A model generated the notes under the pieces. It saw nothing but the letters and a program-made list of their open reading frames with translations. It was not told the DNA's origin and did no database searches. Source: Parvularculaceae bacterium (GTDB taxonomy: Bacteria > Pseudomonadota > Alphaproteobacteria > Caulobacterales > Parvularculaceae). Taken from it: 64,000 bases of DNA. The translations under genes were made by a program, and so were the position numbers. The stretch is taken from contig JANQSJ010000003.1 of the NCBI GenBank assembly GCA_028284065.1, forward strand, positions 1-64,000. Direction: 5' to 3'. Of this stretch, positions 26,208 through 34,662 are shown one piece after another; position 1 is the first letter of the stretch; each line of letters opens with the position of its first letter.

Positions 26208-27692
26208 ATGCCGCGCGCCGCCACATCCTTTGTCTGCCAGAGCTGCGGCGCGACCTATTCGAAATGGTCCGGCCGCTGTGACGCTTGCGGCGAATGGAAC
26301 ACGCTGGAAGAAGACTATCAGGCGGCCGCGGGCCCTGGCGGCAAGGCCGCGAACGCTTCGGGGAACGGGCGCGCCCTGCCCCTTTGCGGCCTTGATGCGG
26401 CGCCGGAGGAAACAGCGAGGCTGTCGAGCGGCGTTCAGGAGTTCGATCGCGCCTGCGGCGGCGGCATCGTGCCGGGCTCCGCCCTCCTTATCGGCGGCGA
26501 CCCGGGCGTCGGCAAGTCGACGCTTCTCCTTCAGGCGGCGGCCGGCGTCGCCGCGTCCGGCGCGAATGTCGTCTACATCTCCGGGGAGGAGGCGGTCGCG
26601 CAGATCGCCATGCGCGCGCGCCGCCTGGGGCTTTCCGACGCGGAGGTTAAGCTCGCCGCGGCGACGTCCCTTCGCGACATCATGGCGACCCTGAAAACCG
26701 CCAAGCCCGACCTCGTGGTCATTGATTCCATCCAGACCCTCTGGAGCGAGGCGATTTCGGCGGCGCCCGGCACCGTCACCCAGGTGCGCGCCTGCGCCCA
26801 GGAACTCGTGCGTTTCGCGAAGAACACGAACGCGGCCGTGATACTCGTCGGCCATGTCACAAAGGATGGCCAGATCGCCGGCCCGCGGGTCGTGGAGCAT
26901 ATGGTGGACGCGGTCCTCTACTTCGAAAGCGAGCCGGCGCGCGCCTTTCGGCTCCTTCGCGCTGTGAAAAACCGCTTCGGCGCCGCCCATGAACTCGGCG
27001 TCTTCGAGATGGCCGGCGACGGCCTTCGCCAGGTGACGAACCCGTCGGCGCTGTTCTTGAGCGAGTCCGGCGCGGCGGCCCCGGGGTCGGCCGTCTTCGC
27101 CGGCGTCGAGGGCACACGGCCCCTGCTTGTCGAATTCCAGGCGCTTGTCTCGCCGTCGACCCTCGCAAGCCCGCGGCGCGCGGTCGTCGGCTGGGACAGC
27201 GCCCGACTATCAATGTTGCTGGCCGTGCTCGACGCCCGCTGCGGGCTCAGCTTCGCCAAGCACGACGTGTTTTTGAGCGTCGCCGGGGGACTCCGGATCG
27301 TTGACCCGGCCGCCGATCTCGCGGCCGCCGCTGCGCTTTGCTCATCGCTGTTCGACGCCGCGCCGCCCGCGAACGCTATCTGCTTTGGCGAGGTCGCCCT
27401 TTCCGGCGCGGTGCGGCCGGCGGCGCAAGCCGACGCAAGGCTGTCTGAGGGGGCGAAGCTCGGCTTTTGTCGCGCCCTTGTCCCTGCGGCCGCGCGCAAG
27501 GCGCGGCGAGAGGGCGGGCCGCAATCCGCGCTGGAAGTCAGCCAGGCGGCCGGCCTCTCCGACCTGGTCGCCTGGGTCCGCAATGGCGCCGCGAACGCCA
27601 CGCGGTCTGGCGAATATCGCAGACCCTCGCGACGGCCTATTGAGGGCGGGGGCGATCGCCGATATGCACAAACTGCAACCGGTCGGATGTGA
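26208..27692 (+). CDS. radA: DNA repair protein RadA/Sms
   Basis: A 494-aa RadA, a DnaB-like hexameric helicase that helps branch migration in recombination. It has the N-terminal zinc finger 'CQSCGATYSKWSGRCDACGEW' (CxxC...CxxC, residues 10-28), Walker A 'GGDPGVGKSTLL' near 101, the RadA-specific 'KNRFG' motif near 257 and a C-terminal Lon-like domain. The last 30 residues are polar and variable. It is followed by cvpA after 47 bp, an arrangement seen in other alphaproteobacteria. Confidence 0.96.
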   Translation: MPRAATSFVCQSCGATYSKWSGRCDACGEWNTLEEDYQAAAGPGGKAANASGNGRALPLCGLDAAPEETARLSSGVQEFDRACGGGIVPGSALLIGGDPGVGKSTLLLQAAAGVAASGANVVYISGEEAVAQIAMRARRLGLSDAEVKLAAATSLRDIMATLKTAKPDLVVIDSIQTLWSEAISAAPGTVTQVRACAQELVRFAKNTNAAVILVGHVTKDGQIAGPRVVEHMVDAVLYFESEPARAFRLLRAVKNRFGAAHELGVFEMAGDGLRQVTNPSALFLSESGAAAPGSAVFAGVEGTRPLLVEFQALVSPSTLASPRRAVVGWDSARLSMLLAVLDARCGLSFAKHDVFLSVAGGLRIVDPAADLAAAAALCSSLFDAAPPANAICFGEVALSGAVRPAAQADARLSEGAKLGFCRALVPAAARKARREGGPQSALEVSQAAGLSDLVAWVRNGAANATRSGEYRRPSRRPIEGGGDRRYAQTATGRM

Positions 27693-27739
27693 GCGCCGCC
27701 GGCTTGCTTAGAGGGTCAGTTGCCTAAGGAACTCCCGAA

Positions 27740-28363
27740 ATGACCGGTTTCGACGCGGCGATCATCCTGATTGTGGCGGCGTCTATCGCCCTCGCCGCCT
27801 ATCGTGGCGGGCTTGCGGAGCTTGCGACGCTGTTGGCGCTGGCGATCGGGGCCGGCGTCGGCTTCCTCGCCGCCGCGCCGGCGGCGGGCGCCATCGGTCA
27901 GGGGGGCTCGACGATCGCGACGCTTGCCGCCGGCGCCGGGATCGGCGGCTTTGTTTTCCTCAGCGCGCTTGTCGGCGGGTCGATTTTCCTCTCACGCCTG
28001 CGTCTGAAGCCGCGCCAGCGGCTGATCGACCGCATTGGCGGCGGCGCTTTCGGCTTTGTGCGCGCCTTCGCCTTTATCGGCCTCGCCTTCCTCGGCTACG
28101 CCTATTATCAGGACGCGGAAAACCGGCCGGACATGGTGCGCAACGCCGCGCTCCTGCCGTTCGCTGAGGCGGCCGCCGGCATGATCAAGAGCTTCGCGCC
28201 CGCGCGCGAGCCGCTGAACGTCGAGCGGGAGAAGATTGGCGAGGGGAATGACGGAGGCGTCGCGCCGGCCCAGGCGGCCGCTGAGACGGACGACGATGTC
28301 GTCGCCGCAATCCTCACCGGCGACGACTCGCAGGCCGGCGCGCTGGGCGACGACCAAGAGTGA
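27740..28363 (+). CDS. cvpA: CvpA family membrane protein
   Basis: A 207-aa protein with about four membrane helices in the first 125 residues and an acidic, disordered C-terminal tail. Family features are 'MTGFDAAIILIVAASIALAAYRGG' at the N terminus and 'RIGGGAFGFVRAFAFIGLA' in the middle. CvpA is needed for colicin V production and envelope homeostasis in enterics; its molecular role is unclear. Synteny radA-cvpA-purF is conserved in many alphaproteobacteria, and all three are in line here. Confidence 0.9.
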   Translation: MTGFDAAIILIVAASIALAAYRGGLAELATLLALAIGAGVGFLAAAPAAGAIGQGGSTIATLAAGAGIGGFVFLSALVGGSIFLSRLRLKPRQRLIDRIGGGAFGFVRAFAFIGLAFLGYAYYQDAENRPDMVRNAALLPFAEAAAGMIKSFAPAREPLNVEREKIGEGNDGGVAPAQAAAETDDDVVAAILTGDDSQAGALGDDQE

Positions 28364-28433
28364 TGTCGGAACGGCCGCAACCCGGCCAACAGGCGCGCGA
28401 GCGTCTCAACGCCTGTCGATCGAAATTGGCCCC

Positions 28434-28493
28434 AGCGACATTGGCAGGGGCGACATTAGCGACGGCGACATTGCCCACAGCCACATCGGCTCG
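28434..28493. repeat. 15-bp tandem repeat, four units, upstream of purF
   Basis: Four head-to-tail 15-mers based on GGCGACATTAGCGAC occupy 28434-28448, 28449-28463, 28464-28478 and 28479-28493, decaying toward the last unit. On the minus strand the array would read as pentapeptide-like N-V-A repeats, but no complete gene supports that. The rest of the 385-bp cvpA-purF gap shows nothing recognisable. Confidence 0.75.
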
Positions 28494-28748
28494 ATCCGAC
28501 GCGACCTTCATCCGGCCCGGATCTCAACCGATCGGCGATCGACATTGTTTTTCCAAATCGGCGTCCCAAGTGAGCGGCGCGGCGCAAATGGGTCGTACCA
28601 AGGTCGCATTGCGTCCCCGTCACGTAAGGGATGAAGACACGGTCAGCGCGTGATGCTGGCCGCCGTGAGGACGCGCGGCGGACCGTGAGCGGCGTGAGAT
28701 TGGCTAACGCAGCGAATAACCCGGCGCAGCCCGGGCGAGGTGGGCGAT

Positions 28749-30350
28749 ATGAATGCGACGACCAGGATGAGCGCAGCCGCAACGTCCGAGGCGGACGGCG
28801 CCGCAGGCGGGAGCGACGCTGACGCCGGGCGGCGCGCCCGGGTGGAGCGCATTGCGCGGCGCCTGTCGGCGCTTGGCGCGGCGCGACCTTTGGCTGACGC
28901 CGCCCCGCCGCGGCAGCTCAACGAGGAATGCGGGGTCTTCGGGGTCATCGGCGTCGAGGACGCCGCCCCCGTTGCGGCGCTCGGGCTCCACGCGCTCCAG
29001 CACCGCGGCCAGGAGGCGGCGGGCGTCACGTCGGTCGACGGGGACTTTTTCCGCTCCGAACGGCATCTCGGGCTCGTCGCCGATCATTTCTCGGACGCGG
29101 ACACCCTGGAAGGTCTGAAGGGCCACGCAGCGATCGGCCATACGCGCTATGCGACGCAAGGCGACACGCTCCTGCGCAATGTGCAGCCGCTCTACGCCGA
29201 CCTTGACGCCGGCGGCATCGCCATCGCCCATAATGGCAACCTGTCAAACGCCAGAACGCTCAAATCTAAGCTCGTGCGCGAAGGGTGCATCTTTCAGTCA
29301 ACGTCGGATTCGGAGCTTTTCCTTCAACTCACCGCGCGCGCGCGGGGCGCGACGATCGCGGACCGCTTCGTCTCCAGCCTCGAAGCCGTGGAAGGCGCCT
29401 ACGCCCTCGTCGTCCTGACGAAAGACGCCCTCATCGGCGCGCGCGACCCGGTCGGCATCCGGCCGCTTATTCTGGGGCGTCTCGGCGACGGCCATGTGCT
29501 CGCCTCGGAGACCTGCGCGCTTGAGACGATCGGCGCGGAGTTCGTCCGCGATGTGCGTCCCGGCGAAGTCGTCATCTGCCGGCGCGACGGAACCGTCGAC
29601 AGCCTCCAGACGACGCCGCCGCGCGAAGCAAGGCCTTGCATCTTCGAACTGATTTATTTCGCGCGGCCGAATTCAATTGTTGATGGAAAAAGCGTCTATC
29701 AATTGCGCAAGGAGCTGGGGCGGCGGCTCGCCGAGGAAGCGCCGTGCGAGGCGGACATCGTCTCGCCAATTCCGGAGTCCGGCGTGCCGGCGGCGATCGG
29801 CTATGCGCAGGCGTCGGGCCTGCCGTACGAGATGGCGCTCATCCGCAGCCATTTTGTCGGCCGCACTTTCATCGAGCCGCAGCAGCGCATCCGCGAAGCC
29901 GGCGTCCTGCGCAAGCATTCGCCGAACAGCGCCCTCATCGAGGGCAAGCGCGTCGTCCTCATCGACGACTCCGTCGTGCGCGGCACGACGTCGGTCAAGA
30001 TCGTCCAGATGCTGAAGGATGCCGGCGCGGCGGAGGTGCATTTGCGGATCGCCTGCCCGCCCATCCAGCACCCGGACTTTTACGGCATCAACACGCCGTC
30101 CTATGCGGAGCTTATCGGCGCCAACATGTCGATCGACGACATGCGCGAGGAGTTTGACGCCGACAGCCTCGCCTTCCTGTCGCTTGAGGGTCTCTATGCG
30201 GCCCTTGGCAAGGGATGCCGCGACGACGACGCGCCCGCCTTCACGGATCACTGCTTCACCGGCGACTATCCAACGCCCCTCACCGACCGGGATCTGGCGA
30301 GCCGCAGCGCCATCATCGAGCAGCTTTCGTTTCTTGCCGAACCTGGCTAG
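28749..30350 (+). CDS. purF: amidophosphoribosyltransferase
   Basis: A 533-aa PurF, catalysing the first committed step of purine synthesis from PRPP and glutamine. It has a long N-terminal propeptide (about 55 residues, Ala/Arg rich) ending just before the catalytic cysteine of 'NEECGVFGVIG'. An Ntn-type glutaminase domain follows, then the PRPP-binding motif 'VVLIDDSVVRGTT' near residue 410. Two Cys-containing segments ('CRDDDAPAFTDHC' and 'ACPPIQHP') fit the [4Fe-4S] type. The ATG at 28749 is preceded by GAGGTGGG; GTG at 28740 is an alternative. Confidence 0.96.
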   Translation: MNATTRMSAAATSEADGAAGGSDADAGRRARVERIARRLSALGAARPLADAAPPRQLNEECGVFGVIGVEDAAPVAALGLHALQHRGQEAAGVTSVDGDFFRSERHLGLVADHFSDADTLEGLKGHAAIGHTRYATQGDTLLRNVQPLYADLDAGGIAIAHNGNLSNARTLKSKLVREGCIFQSTSDSELFLQLTARARGATIADRFVSSLEAVEGAYALVVLTKDALIGARDPVGIRPLILGRLGDGHVLASETCALETIGAEFVRDVRPGEVVICRRDGTVDSLQTTPPREARPCIFELIYFARPNSIVDGKSVYQLRKELGRRLAEEAPCEADIVSPIPESGVPAAIGYAQASGLPYEMALIRSHFVGRTFIEPQQRIREAGVLRKHSPNSALIEGKRVVLIDDSVVRGTTSVKIVQMLKDAGAAEVHLRIACPPIQHPDFYGINTPSYAELIGANMSIDDMREEFDADSLAFLSLEGLYAALGKGCRDDDAPAFTDHCFTGDYPTPLTDRDLASRSAIIEQLSFLAEPG

Positions 30351-30369
30351 CCGCGCGCCCCTTCGCCCA

Positions 30370-30387
30370 TCGGCCGCCTGCGGCCGA
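30370..30387. terminator. hairpin after purF
   Basis: TCGGCCGC and GCGGCCGA form a near-perfect palindrome 20 bp after the purF stop. There is no T run, so termination would be Rho-dependent or weak. Confidence 0.35.
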
Positions 30388-30467
30388 ACGCCGTGGCGGC
30401 TTGCGCACGCGGCGGCGAACGCGTTTGATGCCGGGCGTTCGGGCGATGAGCGCCTCAGTAGACCATT

Positions 30468-32336
30468 ATGACCGCCACCACGCTAAAGGAAAAAGCGCGC
30501 GACGATTTCAAGCGCGCCCTGTTGCAGACGACGCGCGCCCTCTCCGCCCAACCCAATGTGGAAGTGAGTTTTGGCGGCGACCAGGCCACCGTGCAGGGCG
30601 TTCAGGCGAAGATCCCGCTGCCGGCGCGAGTGCTCGACCGCGCCGCGGCGCTCATTGCGCGGGGGGAGTCCGACGGGGCCGCGCTCTGGCTCGCCCATCA
30701 CGACGCCGGCGCGCATGCGAGGCTGAACCCCAAGGGCCACGAGGCGCAGGCGGTGTTCTCTGCGCTTGAGAAAACCCGGGTCGAGGCGATCGGCGCGCGC
30801 GCGCTGAAAGGCGTCGGCGACAACCTCGCCGCGTCCCTCGAAAAGCGCCTGTCGGAAAAAGGCCTCGCGGCGCTCGACGCCTCGGCCGCCGCCGTCCTTT
30901 TGCCGGACGTGGCCGCGCTCCTCCTGCGCCAGCGGCTGACGGGCCGCGACCATCCGCCGGCGGCCGAAGCGATGATGGCCGCCCACGCCGACGCGGTAGA
31001 GGCGATGGCCGGGCGCTCCCTCGACGCGCTCGCCGCGGCGGCCGATCTCGACGACCAGGAAGCGTTCGCCACGCTTGCGCGGGCGGTCATTCGCGATCTC
31101 GATCTCGACGACGAAGAGGGCGCGGAGCCGGGCGACGACGCATCCGAGCAACAGGACGACGCCGACGACGACAATGCGGACGAGTCGGAGAATGACGACA
31201 GCGGCGTCGCCGATCAGCCGGAGGATCAGCCGGCCGAGGCGGGCGAAGCGCAGCAGGAAGAGCCTGAAGCGACCGAACAGGACCTCGACGCGTCGGACGA
31301 CGAAGACGATGGCGCGGTGGAGAATGCGAAAATCTCCGCCCAGCGCGTCGACCGGTCCGGCGACGTCGGCATGCCCTATACGGCGTATACGACCGAATTC
31401 GACGAGATCGCCGAGGCCGCAGAGCTTTGCGAGGAAGAGGAGCTCGTCCGGCTGCGCCGCTCGCTCGACCGGCAATTGGAGAACTTCCACGCCGTGGTCG
31501 CCCGCCTCGCCAACAAGCTTCAGCGCAAATTGTTGGCCCAACAAAATCGCAGCTGGGAGTTCGATCTGGACGAAGGCGTTCTCGACGCTGCGAGGCTCGC
31601 GCGTGTCGTGGTCGACCCGATGCAGCCGCTCTCGTTCAAGCGGGAAAGAGAGCAGGACTTCCGCGATACGGTCGTCACCTTGCTGATCGACAATTCCGGG
31701 TCCATGCGCGGCCGTCCGATTTCCATCGCGGCGGTCTGCGCCGACATCCTGGCGCGCACGCTGGAGCGGTGCAGCGTCAAGGTGGAGATCCTCGGCTTTA
31801 CGACCCGCGCCTGGAAGGGCGGCCGGGCGCGCGAAAAATGGGTGTCGGACGGACGGCCTGCGCATCCAGGGCGGCTGAACGATCTGCGCCACGTCATCTA
31901 TAAATCGGCTGACGCGCCCTGGCGGCGCGCGCGCAATTCGCTTGGCCTGATGATGAAGGAAGGTCTCCTCAAGGAGAATATTGACGGCGAGGCGCTTCTC
32001 TGGGCGCATCGCCGGCTATTGGGGCGCCCGGAAGCGCGCCGTATCCTGATGGTCATCTCCGACGGCGCGCCCGTCGATGACACGACCTCGTCGGCAAATG
32101 GCGGCGCGTATCTCGAACGCCACCTGCGCGAGGTGATCGCCCAGGTGGAGACGCGCTCGCCCGTTGAGCTATTGGCGATCGGCATCGGCCATGACGTAAC
32201 GCGATACTATCGCCGCGCCGTGACGATATTCGACGTGGAGCAGCTCGGCGGCGCGATGGTCGACAAGCTCGCGGAGTTGTTCGACGAAGAGCCGTCCGCG
32301 GATGGCCGAAGCGCACCGCAACGCCGCCGCGCCTAG
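30468..32336 (+). CDS. cobT: cobaltochelatase CobT-like subunit
   Basis: A 622-aa protein of the CobT family, the AAA-partner subunit of aerobic cobaltochelatase (CobN-CobS-CobT) that inserts cobalt into hydrogenobyrinate diamide. The N-terminal domain (about 1-200) is followed by a very acidic linker (about 205-285, mostly D/E/Q). The C-terminal von Willebrand A domain has the MIDAS motif '[10 protein letters not shown]' near residue 405 and 'ISDGAPVDD' near 530. No cobS, cobN or other cobalamin gene is in the window; in many alphaproteobacteria cobS lies elsewhere or adjacent. Its TAG stop is the first base triplet of palindromic element A. Confidence 0.92.
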   Translation: MTATTLKEKARDDFKRALLQTTRALSAQPNVEVSFGGDQATVQGVQAKIPLPARVLDRAAALIARGESDGAALWLAHHDAGAHARLNPKGHEAQAVFSALEKTRVEAIGARALKGVGDNLAASLEKRLSEKGLAALDASAAAVLLPDVAALLLRQRLTGRDHPPAAEAMMAAHADAVEAMAGRSLDALAAAADLDDQEAFATLARAVIRDLDLDDEEGAEPGDDASEQQDDADDDNADESENDDSGVADQPEDQPAEAGEAQQEEPEATEQDLDASDDEDDGAVENAKISAQRVDRSGDVGMPYTAYTTEFDEIAEAAELCEEEELVRLRRSLDRQLENFHAVVARLANKLQRKLLAQQNRSWEFDLDEGVLDAARLARVVVDPMQPLSFKREREQDFRDTVVTLLIDNSGSMRGRPISIAAVCADILARTLERCSVKVEILGFTTRAWKGGRAREKWVSDGRPAHPGRLNDLRHVIYKSADAPWRRARNSLGLMMKEGLLKENIDGEALLWAHRRLLGRPEARRILMVISDGAPVDDTTSSANGGAYLERHLREVIAQVETRSPVELLAIGIGHDVTRYYRRAVTIFDVEQLGGAMVDKLAELFDEEPSADGRSAPQRRRA

Positions 32337-32439
32337 AGCCTTCTGCGTTCAGATTGAATCACCCCGAAGGCTCTAAGTTATTGATTTCGCGTCGGGCGAC
32401 GTCAAACCGGTGATCAACTTTGACTGCCCGACGCTCTAG
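32333..32439. repeat. palindromic mosaic element A
   Basis: A 107-bp element bounded by CTAGAGC (32333) and GCTCTAG (ending 32439). Inside are two hairpins: TAGAGCCTTC with GAAGGCTCTA, and GCGTCGGGC with GCCCGACGC, joined by CTAAGTTATTGATTTCGCG. It fills the whole space between convergent cobT and cytochrome b561 genes, and its two ends supply the TAG stop codons of both. It shares its boundary and linker with element B and less with C. Confidence 0.75.
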
Positions 32440-33035
32440 TTCTTCGGCGCCACCCTGCGCAGGAGCGGAATCATCCGTACAAGGACGTCGTCTTTCGCGA
32501 TGAAGTGGTGCTTCAGCGCCGCGCCCACATGAAGCCCCATCAACCCGAGGGTCGCGAACGCGAACAGCTCGTGCATCCCTGCGATCGTCTCATAGAGGCT
32601 CGTGCGATCCTCAACGCCGCCGAAGAACGGCATATGCGGCCACGGGATGACGCCGAAGAGCTTCGTCGGGACGCTGTCAGCGAGGGGCGAGGCGGAAACG
32701 ACCGCCCACCCGCCAATGGGAACGCCGATCATCAACGCGTAGAAACCGATATGGGAGACGCGGGCGAGCCGCCGCTCCCACGCGGTCATGCCTTCCGGCA
32801 AAGGCGGCGAAGGATGCGTCAGTCGCCAGCCGAGCCGCGTGAGCGACAGGAAGAGCACGGTAATGCCGAAGGATTTGTGCGCCTGGTAGAGTTCGAACTT
32901 CTGTGTACTGAGCGGCAGGCCGCTCATATAGACCCCGCCGGCGATCTGGCCGAGGATCATCGCGGCGATCACCCAATGCAGGGCGATCGCCACTTTCGTA
33001 TAGCTCTGCGTCTCGACGCTGACGGTCGCGGCCAT
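32436..33035 (-). CDS. cytochrome b561
   Basis: A 199-aa protein of the bacterial b561 family (CybB-like), a four-helix di-heme b protein of the inner membrane that moves electrons to or from quinone. Histidines in 'ALHWVIAAM' (helix 1), 'YQAHKSFG' (helix 2) and 'GLHVGAALKHHF' (helix 4) are the heme ligand candidates. The ATG follows AAGGAG. It lies 44 bp downstream of the yceI gene on the same strand, a pairing seen widely in proteobacteria. Confidence 0.93.
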   Translation of the reverse strand: MAATVSVETQSYTKVAIALHWVIAAMILGQIAGGVYMSGLPLSTQKFELYQAHKSFGITVLFLSLTRLGWRLTHPSPPLPEGMTAWERRLARVSHIGFYALMIGVPIGGWAVVSASPLADSVPTKLFGVIPWPHMPFFGGVEDRTSLYETIAGMHELFAFATLGLMGLHVGAALKHHFIAKDDVLVRMIPLLRRVAPKN

Positions 33036-33079
33036 GGCCGGCTCCTTCCGAAACGCGCGCCGAACAGGGTCCAGTTCGA

Positions 33080-33709
33080 CTACGCTTGCGGCTTCACGAA
33101 CTCGACCTCGATAATCAGGTCGACTTCATCGCCGACAAACGGCGCATACTTGCCAACGCCAAGCTCGGTGCGGCTCACCTTTCCGCGGGCGGAGAACCCG
33201 ATCTTGTGCGCTTTGCGGCGTTCGTCGAAATCGGCGCGATTGAACGTCACGTCCAGCGTAACGGGCTTTTCCTCGCCCTTGACGGTCAGAACGCCTTCCA
33301 TGACGCCCGTGTTCTCGCCGGTCTTTTCGATCTCGCCGCTCTTGAAGGTGATCGTCGGGAACTTCTCGACTTCGAAGAAGTCGGCGCTCTTCAGGTGATC
33401 ATCGAACTTGGCGACGCCTGAATCGATCGAAGCGGCGTCGATCTCCACGGCCACTTCGGATTCTTGCGGATTGTCCGCGTTCCAGTCGAGGGTCGCGTCC
33501 CAGTCGCCCCAGCGCAGGAACGGGCGCGAATAGCCCTGATGCAGATAGCTGAAGGTGATGTAGGCGTGTGTGGGGTCGGACGTGTATTCGCCGGATTCGG
33601 CGCCTGCGGGGTTAGGCGCGTCCTGGGCGAGCGCCGGCGCCGCGGCGAACATCATGGCCGAAGCGGCGATTGCGGCGCTGACGGCCGGCATGCTGCGTGT
33701 GAAAGTCAT
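33080..33709 (-). CDS. YceI family periplasmic protein
   Basis: A 209-aa protein with a signal peptide (cleavage near ALAQDA, residue 28) and the YceI lipocalin-like fold: 'YTSDPTHAYITFSYLHQGYS' then 'KVSRTELGVG' near the end. YceI proteins bind isoprenoid-type lipids such as polyprenyl chains; the partner here is probably the downstream cytochrome b561, perhaps acting on a quinone. The ATG follows GGGAGA. Gene order yceI-cybB suggests an operon. Confidence 0.93.
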   Translation of the reverse strand: MTFTRSMPAVSAAIAASAMMFAAAPALAQDAPNPAGAESGEYTSDPTHAYITFSYLHQGYSRPFLRWGDWDATLDWNADNPQESEVAVEIDAASIDSGVAKFDDHLKSADFFEVEKFPTITFKSGEIEKTGENTGVMEGVLTVKGEEKPVTLDVTFNRADFDERRKAHKIGFSARGKVSRTELGVGKYAPFVGDEVDLIIEVEFVKPQA

Positions 33710-33919
33710 CGTTTATCTCCCATTGTCGGCCGCGCCCGGCAATCGCCGGCGGCCCCTGAAAAACCATTCACGGCTGATACGCGCCGCGCAACACCAAAGT
33801 TAAGCCCAGAATCGTGGGCTTGGACATTACCGAACTGAAACGCCGACGAAGGCGCCGCAGCTCGACACCGCCGCGCGATAGATAAATCGCAACGCAGGCA
33901 ATTCGACCTGAGGACGCCA

Positions 33920-34573
33920 TCACGATGGCGTGACGTCGGCGAAGCGTGCGGTGATCGCGGACATGTCGGGGCGCGCGCGCTCCTTCGGGTCCGCGCTGGC
34001 GGAGCCAAGATAGACGAACCCCGCGAAGCGCTCCTGAATGTCCTCGGTCTCCAAAAGGCCGAATGCGGCCGCCACCTGCGGGTCGAAAGCGTACCATTCG
34101 GTCAGCCATTGCGCCGCGTACCCATAGGCGCTCGCGGCGACGAGCATGTTCTGGCAGACAGCGCCGACGGTGAGCACCTGCTCCCACTCCGGCGTGCGAT
34201 GATGCTTCGCGACGCGCGAGACAACGGCTACGACCGCCGGCGCGCGCGCAAACCGGCGGGCCTCCGCCTCAATTCGTTCCGGCGTCGCCTCCGGATTGGA
34301 CACCGCATAGGCGCCTCGCAGCGCATCCCCGGCCCGGGCGCGATCATCGCCCTCGATGACAATGAAGCGGAACGGCGTCACTCGGCGATGGTCCGGCGCG
34401 CGCGCGGCGATTTTCAGGATCGCGTCCAACTCGTCGGGAGACGGTCCCGGATCGGCCAGGTAATCCGCCGCCGTCGACCGCCGCCGGGCGAGAAGTTCAA
34501 TTGCCTCTTCCGATTTGCGAAACGCGGGCAACTCTTCGCCAAAATCAGGATCGGCCGGAATGAACGCGCTCAT
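33920..34573 (-). CDS. nitroreductase family protein
   Basis: A 217-aa FMN-binding nitroreductase of the YdjA/TdsD type: 'LLARRRSTAADYLADPGPS' near the N terminus (FMN phosphate-binding Arg/Ser), 'APDHRRVTPFRFIVIEG' near residue 60 and 'GAVCQNMLVAASAYGYAAQWLTEW' near 140. It would reduce nitro groups, quinones or flavins using NAD(P)H. It lies alone between the yceI promoter region and the TonB receptor gene, all on the minus strand. Confidence 0.9.
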   Translation of the reverse strand: MSAFIPADPDFGEELPAFRKSEEAIELLARRRSTAADYLADPGPSPDELDAILKIAARAPDHRRVTPFRFIVIEGDDRARAGDALRGAYAVSNPEATPERIEAEARRFARAPAVVAVVSRVAKHHRTPEWEQVLTVGAVCQNMLVAASAYGYAAQWLTEWYAFDPQVAAAFGLLETEDIQERFAGFVYLGSASADPKERARPDMSAITARFADVTPS

Positions 34574-34662
34574 AAGACATTTGCCCTTCTGACTGGTCCG
34601 CCGCGCGACGGTTCAATGAATGATGGCGAAGACCTGAGGCTTCTGCGAGCGATTATCAAGTG

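Noticed and set aside
28314..28511. 65-codon minus-strand frame with N-V-A repeats as a pentapeptide-repeat protein
   Set aside because: It is only four repeats long, has no start signal, and is explained by the 15-bp DNA array.
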